Translations under genes and position numbers: made by a program
Assembly (NCBI RefSeq): GCF_030605225.1
Contig: NZ_JAUWAV010000003.1
Span: forward strand, 62,001-126,000
Direction of reading: 5' to 3'
Source: Geoalkalibacter sp.
GTDB taxonomy: Bacteria > Desulfobacterota > Desulfuromonadia > Desulfuromonadales > Geoalkalibacteraceae
Length of the DNA: 64,000 nt
Shown: positions 54,937 through 64,000 of the stretch, one piece after another
Layout of the letters: every line of letters begins with the position of its first letter
How positions within the stretch are numbered: the first letter of the stretch is position 1
Notes under the pieces: model-generated
Databases searched by the model: none
Told to the model about the DNA's origin: nothing
The model's input: the letters and a program-made list of their open reading frames with translations, nothing else

Positions 54937-55386
54937 TCAAAAGATCGAAGCGATGCGTTCGTAGGATTTGGTCAGCCGCGCCGATGTGGCCATGAACAGG
55001 TGGCGCAGCAGATTGAGGCCGAGGCGGGGGTGTTGCGTCACCAGTTCCTCGAATTTGTGGTTGTGCAGAACCAGAACGCGCGAGGGTTCGAGGGAAAGGG
55101 CGCTGACCGCGCGCGGATTGCAGGTCAGCAGGCAGAATTCACCGACCACCGACCCGGGATCGTAGGTGCCGACCACCACGTGCTTGTCGCCGAATTCGGT
55201 TTTTTTCTTGATGCCCAGGCGGCCGCTGAGGATGAACGCCGCGTAGTTTTCCCGATCTCCTTCCGCCCAGAGCAAGCCACCTTGGGGCACGTCGCGCTCC
55301 TCGCAGAAACGGAGAAAATCCTGGACCTCCATTTCGCTGAGTTTGGCGAAAAAACGGAATCGTTCCTGTACGGCGGTGGTTGTCAT
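54937..55386 (-). CDS. Stand-alone cyclic-nucleotide-binding-domain protein A
   Basis: A 149-residue protein consisting only of a Crp/cNMP-type beta-roll (FAKLSEMEVQDFLRF, AAFILSGRLGIKKKTEFGDK, PGSVVGEFCLL) and a short end SYERIASIF. There is no helix-turn-helix. The ligand-binding phosphate-cassette region lacks the full R-S/T motif of cAMP-binding Crp, so the ligand is uncertain. GGAGGG precedes ATG 55386. Paralog of the protein at 59197-59664; both lie next to the mla operon. Confidence 0.85.
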   Translation of the reverse strand: MTTTAVQERFRFFAKLSEMEVQDFLRFCEERDVPQGGLLWAEGDRENYAAFILSGRLGIKKKTEFGDKHVVVGTYDPGSVVGEFCLLTCNPRAVSALSLEPSRVLVLHNHKFEELVTQHPRLGLNLLRHLFMATSARLTKSYERIASIF

Positions 55387-55645
55387 GATCCCTCCAGCAT
55401 GCTGATTTGATTGCAGTTGTGTCACGAAGCGGTTTTGGTCCGCGGCTTATTGTGTTGCAATCATTGCGCCAATCGGCCCCTGGTGCCTACGCCGCGGGGG
55501 GCCGCGTCGCGCGGTTCAAGGATAGGAAGGTTGAATGCTGGGAATTTTGCAAAAAAATGATAAAGTACCCCAATGTTCATCTGTTGGACTGCCGTGGGGG
55601 CGATGGTCGGCGCTTTCATTTATTTTGTGATCCGGATGTGTTCGT

Positions 55646-56434
55646 ATGCTGAATTTTTTCGAGAAGCTCGGCGATCAGTGCCTGCATGTCCTTGAGCAAC
55701 TGGGCCGCATGGGGATTTTTCTTTGTGCCTGCCTGTGGTGCGTCATCACACCTCCCTACAAACTTTCTCCCATTCTCCGTCAGATTCATTTCATCGGCTC
55801 CCGCTCGATTTTCGTCATTTTTTTCACCGGGGCCTTTACCGGCATGGTACTGGCGCTGCAGGGCTACTACACCTTGCGCAAGTTCGGCTCCGAGGGGCTG
55901 CTCGGCTCGGCCGTGGCCCTGAGTCTGATCCGCGAGCTGGGGCCGGTGGTGGCGGCGTTGATGGTGATCGGCCGCGCCGGTTCGGCGATCTGCGCAGAGG
56001 TCGGCATCATGCGCAATTCCGAGCAAATCGACGCCCTGGAGTGTATGGCGGTTGATCCGTACAGGTATCTGATGGCGCCCAAGTTCGTGGCCGCCGTGCT
56101 GTCCCTGCCTTTGTTGACGGCGGTTTTCGATGTGGTTGGTATTTTCGGCGGTTGGCTGATCGGGGTGGTGCTGCTGGGGATCAACGAAGGCACCTACTTT
56201 CAGGCCATGTACGCCAGCGTCGAGTGGCAGGATGTCAAGATGGGCCTGATCAAATCCCTGGTGTTCGGCTTGCTGCTGATTTGGATCGCAGCGTCCAAGG
56301 GCTATTTTCTGCACTTTGAGCGCGGCGGCGGCTTTGGGGCCGAAGGCGTGAGCCGCACCACCACCGACGCCGTGGTGCTGTCCTCGGTGGCGGTGCTGCT
56401 GTGGGATTATCTGATCAGCGCGATCATGCTGTAA
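55646..56434 (+). CDS. mlaE: Phospholipid ABC transporter permease MlaE
   Basis: A 262-residue inner-membrane permease of the Mla/MCE system with about five transmembrane helices. Family-typical segments are FFTGAFTGMVLALQGYYTLRKFG, LIRELGPVVAALMVIGRAGSAICAEVG and MRNSEQIDALECMAVDPYRYL. It works with MlaF and MlaD to move phospholipids between outer and inner membranes. First gene of the mlaEFDAC operon; no strong ribosome site was seen before ATG 55646. Confidence 0.93.
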   Translation: MLNFFEKLGDQCLHVLEQLGRMGIFLCACLWCVITPPYKLSPILRQIHFIGSRSIFVIFFTGAFTGMVLALQGYYTLRKFGSEGLLGSAVALSLIRELGPVVAALMVIGRAGSAICAEVGIMRNSEQIDALECMAVDPYRYLMAPKFVAAVLSLPLLTAVFDVVGIFGGWLIGVVLLGINEGTYFQAMYASVEWQDVKMGLIKSLVFGLLLIWIAASKGYFLHFERGGGFGAEGVSRTTTDAVVLSSVAVLLWDYLISAIML

Positions 56435-56448
56435 CCATTCATTTTATC

Positions 56449-56540
56449 ACCGCTGAGGGCGCTGAGCGCGCGGAGAAAGAGAATCGATATTTATTGATGT
56501 TTAACTCTGGTGGTCTCTGCGTCCATCGCGTCCTCTGCGG
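56449..56540. repeat. Dispersed imperfect inverted repeat (CCGCTGAGG class)
   Basis: Left arm CACCGCTGAGGGCGCTGAG (56449 onward) is mirrored by CTCTGCGTCCATCGCG and CCTCTGCGG at 56515-56540. The arms match a common dispersed bacterial palindrome class. It fills the gap between mlaE and mlaF. Confidence 0.65.
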
Positions 56541-56555
56541 CAAGAAGGCTTTTTC

Positions 56556-57347
56556 GTGAGTAATGACATCGTCATCGAACTGAAAGACGTGCACAAGACC
56601 TTCGGGACCCAACAGGTGCTGCGCGGCGTCAACCTGCAAGTGCGCGAGGGCACCACCATGGTGATCGTCGGCGCCAGCGGCCAGGGCAAGAGCGTGATTC
56701 TCAAGCACATGCTCGGCCTGATTAAGCCCGAGCGCGGCGAGGTGCTGGTGTTCGGCCGCGACCTGACCCGCATTCGGGCGCGTGAGATCAAGGAAATCCG
56801 CACCCAGTTCGGGGTGCTGTTCCAGAATGCCGCCCTGTTTGATTCCATGACGGTGTTCGACAACGTGGCCCTGCCGCTGCGCGAGCGCACCAAGGTGCCC
56901 GAAGACCAAATTCGCCGGAGTGTCATGGACAAACTGGCCCTGATGGATCTGCAAGGGGCGGAAGATAAGTACCCGGCGCAGATCTCAGGCGGCATGCGCA
57001 AACGCGTGGGGTTGGCGCGGGCGCTGATGCTCAACCCGCGGGTGGTGTTTTTCGACGAGCCGACCACCGGCCTCGACGTGCACAAGAGCAACGAAATCTA
57101 TCGCCTGTTTCACCGCACCCAGCGGCAGCTCAAATACACGGCGGTCATCGTCAGCCATGACGTGCCCAAGATTTTCAAGCTCGCCGACGCCGTGGCGCTG
57201 CTCGCCGAGGGGGTGATCCAGGGCTGCATGTCGCCCGAGGAATTCCAGTTGGCGGACAACCCCATCATCCGCGAATTCGTCGAGACCACCATGGGGCCGA
57301 TCTATTCGAGTGAAAAGGAGGAGTCCATCCTTTATGAAACGCTTTAA
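56556..57347 (+). CDS. mlaF: Phospholipid ABC transporter ATPase MlaF
   Basis: A 263-residue ATPase: Walker A GASGQGKS, Q-loop FGVLFQNAALF, ABC signature ISGGMRKRVGLARAL, Walker B VVFFDEPTTGLD and H-switch VSHD. It powers the MlaEFD complex. Its last 14 bases overlap the mlaD start. Confidence 0.95.
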   Translation: MSNDIVIELKDVHKTFGTQQVLRGVNLQVREGTTMVIVGASGQGKSVILKHMLGLIKPERGEVLVFGRDLTRIRAREIKEIRTQFGVLFQNAALFDSMTVFDNVALPLRERTKVPEDQIRRSVMDKLALMDLQGAEDKYPAQISGGMRKRVGLARALMLNPRVVFFDEPTTGLDVHKSNEIYRLFHRTQRQLKYTAVIVSHDVPKIFKLADAVALLAEGVIQGCMSPEEFQLADNPIIREFVETTMGPIYSSEKEESILYETL

Positions 57348-57780
57348 TGTAGAAATGTCCGTCGGTGTGTTTCTCGTGCTGGGCTTTCTCTGCTTTGCCT
57401 GGCTGGCGATCAAGCTGGGCGATGTGCGCCTGTTCGGCGACGACAGTTACCGGGTGACGGCGCGCTTTGGGTCGATTTCCGGCCTCAAGCCCGGGGCGCA
57501 GGTGGAGATCGCCGGGGTGCAGGTCGGCCGCGTGACGCGCATCAGCCTCGACCCCGAGCGATACGAAGCCCTGGTCGAACTGGCGATCAACCGCGATGTG
57601 CGTCTGACCGAGGACAGCATCGCCTCGATTCGCACCGCCGGGATCATCGGCGATCGCTACATCAATATTTCCCCCGGGGGCGCCCCGGATTACATCGAAC
57701 CCGGAGGGCGCATTTTTGAAACCGAATCCGCCATCAATCTGGAAGAACTGCTCAGCAAGTATATATTTGAAAGTAAATAG
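57334..57780 (+). CDS. mlaD: MCE-domain substrate-binding protein MlaD
   Basis: A 148-residue protein anchored by one N-terminal transmembrane helix (SVGVFLVLGFLCFAWLAI) with a single MCE domain (YRVTARFGSISGLKPGAQVEI, VGRVTRISLD, SIASIRTAGIIGDRYINIS). MCE domains form a hexameric lipid channel. ATG 57334 is preceded by AAAAGGAGGAG. Short, as is usual for MlaD. Confidence 0.93.
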   Translation: MKRFNVEMSVGVFLVLGFLCFAWLAIKLGDVRLFGDDSYRVTARFGSISGLKPGAQVEIAGVQVGRVTRISLDPERYEALVELAINRDVRLTEDSIASIRTAGIIGDRYINISPGGAPDYIEPGGRIFETESAINLEELLSKYIFESK

Positions 57781-57783
57781 CCG

Positions 57784-58560
57784 ATGAGGATCGCCGTCAT
57801 GCGCACACTGATCTCCCTTGCTCTGTTCGTGGCCCTGTTGTTCGCAGCTTTGCCGCTTGCCGCCCAGGAACTGGTCGATCCCACCGCGACGCGGGCCGTG
57901 GCCGCCCCTGATGATGATTTTTCTCCCTTTGAGGATGACTTCGATAATGGGTTCGTGGCCGTCTACGACCCCATCGAGCCCTTCAACCGCGCCATGTTCT
58001 GGTTCAACGACAAGCTCTATGTCTACCTGCTCAAGCCCGTGGCGCGCGCCTACCGGGTGGTGCCCGAGCCGGCGCGGGTTTCGGTGGGCAATTTTTTCTC
58101 CAACCTGGCCACGCCGGTGCGCTTCGCGAACAGCCTGCTGCAATTTCGCTTTCCCGATGCCGGCCGAGAACTCGGACGGTTCGTGGTCAATACCACCTGG
58201 GGGGTCGGCGGTCTTTTCGATCCGGCGCACAAGCATCTGGGCTGGAACAAAAAGGATGAGGATCTCGGCCAGACCCTGGGCTATTTCGGCATTCCCGCCG
58301 GTCCCTATCTGGTGCTGCCGGTGTTTGGCCCCTCCAACCCGCGCGATGCCCTGGGGCGCATCGGCGATGGTTTTCTCGATCCCTGGCCCTATGTTCTTGA
58401 CGAAACCTGGGAAGTCATCGCCGTCAAGACCTATGATCGCATCAACTGGTTGTCCCTCGATCGCGACACTTATGAGGGGATCAAACGCGAACAGCTCGAT
58501 CCCTATCTGTTCATTCGCGATGCCTATGCCCAGCGCCGCGAAGCGATGATCATGGAATGA
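57784..58560 (+). CDS. mlaA: MlaA-family (VacJ) outer-membrane lipid-transport protein
   Basis: A 258-residue exported protein with signal peptide MRIAVMRTLISLALFVALLF and AALPLAAQE. The VacJ core has YDPIEPFNRAMFWFNDKLYVY, RFANSLLQFRF, FGIPAGPYLVLPVFGPSNPRDA and the DDFSPFEDDF acidic region. No lipobox cysteine is seen at the expected cleavage site, unlike E. coli MlaA, which is a lipoprotein. Three bases after mlaD. Confidence 0.9.
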   Translation: MRIAVMRTLISLALFVALLFAALPLAAQELVDPTATRAVAAPDDDFSPFEDDFDNGFVAVYDPIEPFNRAMFWFNDKLYVYLLKPVARAYRVVPEPARVSVGNFFSNLATPVRFANSLLQFRFPDAGRELGRFVVNTTWGVGGLFDPAHKHLGWNKKDEDLGQTLGYFGIPAGPYLVLPVFGPSNPRDALGRIGDGFLDPWPYVLDETWEVIAVKTYDRINWLSLDRDTYEGIKREQLDPYLFIRDAYAQRREAMIME

Positions 58561-58582
58561 AGTATGGGCAAGGAGGTCCGTC

Positions 58583-59191
58583 ATGAAGCATGCAAATTTT
58601 CTCCATCTCCTGCTGGTGGCTCTGTTGTTGGTGGTCGCCGTGCCGGTTCGCGCCCAGGGCGGGCCCCAGGCGCAACTCAAGGAGACCGTCGATGCGGTCC
58701 TCGCCGTTTTACGCGACGGTGCTCTTGACAGCGCCGCCAAGCGCGAGCGAATCAGTCCACTGGTGCGGGCACGCTTTGATTTTCCGACCATGGCTCAGTG
58801 GGTGCTGGGTCCCCAGTGGCGTCAGGCCAGCGCTGCGGAGCAGGAGCGCTTCGTGGGGTTGTTCAGCGACCTGCTCGAAGCCACCTACATCGGGCGCATC
58901 GATGAATACAGCGGCGAGCAGGTGGTGTTCATCGGCGAGCAGATCGAGGACCGCCGCGCCCAAGTGGACACCAAGGTCATGACCCGCAGCGCCGAGATTC
59001 CCATCAACTACCGTCTGGTCAGCCGCGGCGAGCAGTGGCTGGTGTTCGACGTGATCATCGAGAACGTCAGTCTGGTGCGCAACTACCGCAGCTCCTTCAG
59101 CGAAATCGTGCGGCGCGAGGGCATGCAGAGCCTGTTCGCCCAGATGGAGAAGCGCATCAGCGAGCTCAAGGCCGGCGGCGGCGCCGGGTAA
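58583..59191 (+). CDS. mlaC: Periplasmic phospholipid-binding protein MlaC
   Basis: A 202-residue periplasmic carrier with signal peptide MKHANFLHLLLVALLLVVAV and PVRAQG. The MlaC/Ttg2D core shows FDFPTMAQWVLGPQWRQAS and QWLVFDVIIENVSLVRNYRSSF. It shuttles phospholipid between MlaA and MlaD. AAGGAGG precedes ATG 58583. Confidence 0.93.
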   Translation: MKHANFLHLLLVALLLVVAVPVRAQGGPQAQLKETVDAVLAVLRDGALDSAAKRERISPLVRARFDFPTMAQWVLGPQWRQASAAEQERFVGLFSDLLEATYIGRIDEYSGEQVVFIGEQIEDRRAQVDTKVMTRSAEIPINYRLVSRGEQWLVFDVIIENVSLVRNYRSSFSEIVRREGMQSLFAQMEKRISELKAGGGAG

Positions 59192-59196
59192 GCGCC

Positions 59197-59664
59197 ATGG
59201 ACATCGGGTTTGAACAGATTTGCCGCGACCTCAAGGACGATCTGCGTTTCTTCCGTTTTCTCGAGGAACGCGACCTTGAGGTGCTGCGCAACTATGTCAA
59301 GTGCTGGCAGGTCGCTGCCGGTGAAACCCTGTGGCATGAGGGTGATGACGACAGCTCCGTGGTGTTTGTCGTGCGCGGGCGCCTGGAGGAAAAGAAACTG
59401 ACCGAATTCGAGGAAAACCGGGTGATCGTCGGGGTCTATGGGCCGGGAGCGATCATGGGTGAATTCGGTTTGCTCGATGGTCAGCCGCGGGCCTTCACCG
59501 CCGCCGCTCTGGATGATGCTGGGCTTCTGGTCCTCGAGCGCGAGGCCTTCGAGCGCCTTACCACCGAGCATCCCGAAGTGGGCGTGCGCCTGCTCAAGGG
59601 CATGCTCTTCGCCGCCACGCAACGCCTGAAAAAGTCTTTCGATCGTCTCGCCTCCATCTTCTGA
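59197..59664 (+). CDS. Stand-alone cyclic-nucleotide-binding-domain protein B
   Basis: A 155-residue cNMP-type beta-roll protein (FFRFLEERDLEVLRNYVKCW, VVFVVRGRLEEKKLTEFEEN, GPGAIMGEFGLLDGQPRAFTAA) ending in SFDRLASIF, without a DNA-binding domain. It begins five bases after mlaC, so it is co-transcribed with the mla operon. It is a paralog of the gene at 54937-55386; the shared C-terminal R(I/L)ASIF is striking. Ligand and partner are unknown. Confidence 0.88.
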   Translation: MDIGFEQICRDLKDDLRFFRFLEERDLEVLRNYVKCWQVAAGETLWHEGDDDSSVVFVVRGRLEEKKLTEFEENRVIVGVYGPGAIMGEFGLLDGQPRAFTAAALDDAGLLVLEREAFERLTTEHPEVGVRLLKGMLFAATQRLKKSFDRLASIF

Positions 59665-59864
59665 AGATTCCCCACCCTTAGCTAGAGTTCTTTCCCCGCT
59701 GTGTTAAGATAGGGCAATGATGGCCATTTTCCCCTGGGAAGGTGCGCTTTTCCGTCTGATTTCTTTTTTCCCTAACCAGAACCTAACAATTTCAAGGGAT
59801 AGTGCCGGGAAAGGACGTGTCTGGTATGACGTTGGTGGATGGTGTGCAGGGAAGAGGGCTGAAC

Positions 59865-62165
<2,301 letters not shown>

Positions 62166-62176
62166 AGCGAGGCTGG

Positions 62177-62656
62177 ATGGGCGTTGAAATCGAGCGTAAG
62201 TTTCTGCTGCGCAACCATGACTGGCAAAACGCCGTGATCGGCAAGACGCGCCTGCGCCAGGGCTTTCTGTCGACGGATCCCGAGCGGACCCTGCGCGTGC
62301 GGCTCGCCGACGGTCAGGGCACGCTGACGATCAAGGGGCTGACCCGCGGCGCTCGTCGGGTGGAATTCGAATACCCGATACCCGCCGAGGACGCCGCGCG
62401 GCTGCTGGATGAATTGTGTCTCAAGCCCCTGATCGAAAAAATCCGCCATGCGGTGCCTTATGCCGGGATGCTCTGGGAGATAGATGTTTTCTCGGGCGAC
62501 AATGCCGGATTGGTCGTGGCCGAGATAGAACTGGGCGACGAGGGGCAGGTTTTCGAGTTGCCGCCCTGGGTCGGCGAGGAGGTGACGGGCGATCCGCGCT
62601 ATTACAACGCCAACCTGATCCGCCGGCCATTTTCTGCTTGGTCCACGGCGCTCTGA
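62177..62656 (+). CDS. CYTH-domain triphosphatase-type protein
   Basis: A 159-residue triphosphate tunnel metalloenzyme-like protein. The N-terminal signature VEIERKFLL contains the ExExK triphosphate-binding motif (E4, E6, K8); later LRVRLADGQGTLTIKG and LVVAEIELGDEGQVF hold further tunnel residues. It starts 11 bases after ppk1. Small bacterial CYTH proteins hydrolyse inorganic tripolyphosphate, which fits the polyphosphate setting. Confidence 0.9.
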   Translation: MGVEIERKFLLRNHDWQNAVIGKTRLRQGFLSTDPERTLRVRLADGQGTLTIKGLTRGARRVEFEYPIPAEDAARLLDELCLKPLIEKIRHAVPYAGMLWEIDVFSGDNAGLVVAEIELGDEGQVFELPPWVGEEVTGDPRYYNANLIRRPFSAWSTAL

Positions 62657-62670
62657 GGAAGCGCGGAATC

Positions 62671-64000
62671 ATGGCCGATTGCCGATACGGGCTCAATGGT
62701 GACGAAAACCTTGTACTTGAAGCCCTGGCTTTGCGCTTTAAAATCGTCGCGGAATCGCACGGCGAATTTGCGATGGTTTATTTCGACACCTTTGATTGGC
62801 GTTTGCATCAGGCCGAGCGGCGATTGGTGGAGGTGCGCCAGAACGGCAAGTCGTCGAGCGAACTGTGCCAGGTCGACGGCACCTTGCTTGCCTCCGGAGG
62901 GGGCGTTCCGCGCTTTGCCTGGGATTTTCCACCCGGACCCATGCGGCAAATCCTCGAACCCCTTGTCGAGATGCGTGCCCTGCTGCCCGTGGCGCGCCTG
63001 CACGGGCGACGCGCTCTTCATGCCGTGCTGGATGGGCGCGAGAAAACCATCGCACGGATTGAGTTTTTTGCTCCCGAGGTCGAAGGTGCCGACGGATCGC
63101 GGCTGGCCCTGCGGCAGCGTCTCATCGTCCATTGCCTCAAGGGGTTTGCGCGGGCGGCTCGCCGGTTGTGCAGATTTCTGGAAGGGCGATGCGGTTTGAC
63201 GCCCCTGCGTGAGGAACTTTTTGCGGAGAGCTTGACGGCGCTGGGGCGCCGTCCTGGTGAGTATTCCTCCAAAATCGATCTCAGTCTGACGGCATCCATG
63301 CCTGCGGCGGTTGCCGTGCGGCAGATTCTGAGACATCTTTTTCAAACCCTGCGGCTCAATCAGCCGGGTGTCGAAGACGCCCTGGACTCCGAGTTCCTGC
63401 ATGATTTTCGCGTGGCGGTGCGCCGCACCCGCGTGGCTCTGGCGCAGTTCAGGACCGTTCTGCCGGCTCGCGAGGTGGAGCATTTTCGCCACGAATTCGC
63501 CTGGCTGGGCACCCTCACCAGCCCGGCTCGCGATCTGGATGTCTATCTTCTTGGCTTTCCCAAGTTTCAGGCCGGCCTGCCGCCTGCCGAGCGCGATGAT
63601 CTGGTGCCTTTCCGTCGTTTTCTTGAAAGGCACTGGGAGAGGGAATACCAGCAGTTGACGAAACAACTACGGTCGCCGAGGTATGTTCGGCTGCTCTCCA
63701 ATTGGGATGATTTTCTGCAACGCCCCGAGGACCCGGAGGCCACTCCCGACGGCATGAGGCCGATCGCCGAAGTGGTTGCCCGGCGTTGCTGGAAGATTTA
63801 CCGCCGTGTTCTTCGCGAGGGCCAAGCCATCGGCCCGCAATCGCCGCCGTCGGACTTGCACGAATTGCGCAAGACTTGCAAAAAATTTCGCTATCTCATG
63901 GAATTTTTCCAGAGCCTCTATCCAGCGGATCGCATCGGCCGCTTGATCAAGGCCCTCAAGGGGCTGCAAGATCATCTGGGAGCCTTTCAGGACCTGCACG
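62671..64000 (+). CDS. CYTH-like/CHAD-domain protein (3' end beyond window)
   Basis: An open frame from ATG 62671 runs without a stop to the end of the window (443 codons). The N-terminal ~200 residues look like a degenerate CYTH domain (VYFDTFDWRLHQAERRLVEV) with no clear ExExK. The CHAD domain follows from ~residue 205, with conserved basic/His helices LHDFRVAVRRTRVALAQFR and LHELRKTCKKFRYLMEFF that bind polyphosphate. It begins 14 bases after the CYTH gene, forming a ppk1-CYTH-CHAD cluster. Confidence 0.85.
   Translation, partial: MADCRYGLNGDENLVLEALALRFKIVAESHGEFAMVYFDTFDWRLHQAERRLVEVRQNGKSSSELCQVDGTLLASGGGVPRFAWDFPPGPMRQILEPLVEMRALLPVARLHGRRALHAVLDGREKTIARIEFFAPEVEGADGSRLALRQRLIVHCLKGFARAARRLCRFLEGRCGLTPLREELFAESLTALGRRPGEYSSKIDLSLTASMPAAVAVRQILRHLFQTLRLNQPGVEDALDSEFLHDFRVAVRRTRVALAQFRTVLPAREVEHFRHEFAWLGTLTSPARDLDVYLLGFPKFQAGLPPAERDDLVPFRRFLERHWEREYQQLTKQLRSPRYVRLLSNWDDFLQRPEDPEATPDGMRPIAEVVARRCWKIYRRVLREGQAIGPQSPPSDLHELRKTCKKFRYLMEFFQSLYPADRIGRLIKALKGLQDHLGAFQDLH

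Overview
The window is about 64% G+C, densely coded, and looks like a chromosome segment of a Desulfuromonadales/Geobacter-type deltaproteobacterium. The evidence is the ftsW-murG-murC-ddl-ftsQ-ftsA-ftsZ order, the style of the proteins, a cytochrome P460-type c-heme protein, and several classes of dispersed palindromic repeats in intergenic gaps. The genus is not determined. No rRNA, tRNA, CRISPR, integrase or transposase was seen.

Layout. (1) 1-7104: the end of a division/cell-wall (dcw) cluster, with murB missing between murC and ddl. (2) 7313-15301: a radical SAM protein, a guanidinium-type SMR exporter, the peroxiredoxin Tpx, a TatA-like protein, a MoxR ATPase/VWA pair, and a hydrolase-OsmC fusion. 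(3) 15388-24809: accessory and metabolic genes. These include a stand-alone OvoA-C-like methyltransferase, a RES/Xre-type toxin-antitoxin pair with a two-palindrome operator, secreted and membrane hypotheticals, cytochrome P460, a CDP-alcohol phosphatidyltransferase, a sugar-nucleotide-type SDR, a LysE exporter, a DUF4197-like lipoprotein, and a FadB/FadJ-type bifunctional enzyme. (4) 24980-30870: pyruvate dehydrogenase E1alpha-E1beta-E2, then a Lon-related protease.

(5) 30899-54603: a leftward block of 17 genes encoding a phage-tail-like contractile injection system (CIS). In transcription order it has a putative cap/terminator, sheath, tube, assembly chaperone-like protein, Pro-rich protein, tail-hub-type protein, helical protein, a giant multidomain protein, a small partner, gpD-type hub, gpV-type spike, PAAR tip, gp25, baseplate J, a giant repeat-bearing gpI-like protein, and two fibre-like proteins. 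No capsid, terminase, portal, integrase or lysis gene accompanies it, so it is not an ordinary prophage. The most unusual member (44608-48492) joins a tail-hub-type N-domain, an OmpA-like domain carrying a peptidoglycan-binding insertion, Ig-like segments and a C-terminal HExxH (HELAH) metallopeptidase-like end. It is a candidate tethered effector or cell-envelope anchor. The gpI-like protein carries eight ~110-residue repeats resembling the flagellin hook IN motif.

(6) 54937-59664: the mlaEFDAC phospholipid-transport operon, flanked by two paralogous stand-alone cyclic-nucleotide-binding-domain proteins. (7) 59865-64000: a polyphosphate cluster with polyphosphate kinase, a CYTH triphosphatase, and a CYTH-like/CHAD protein that runs off the window.
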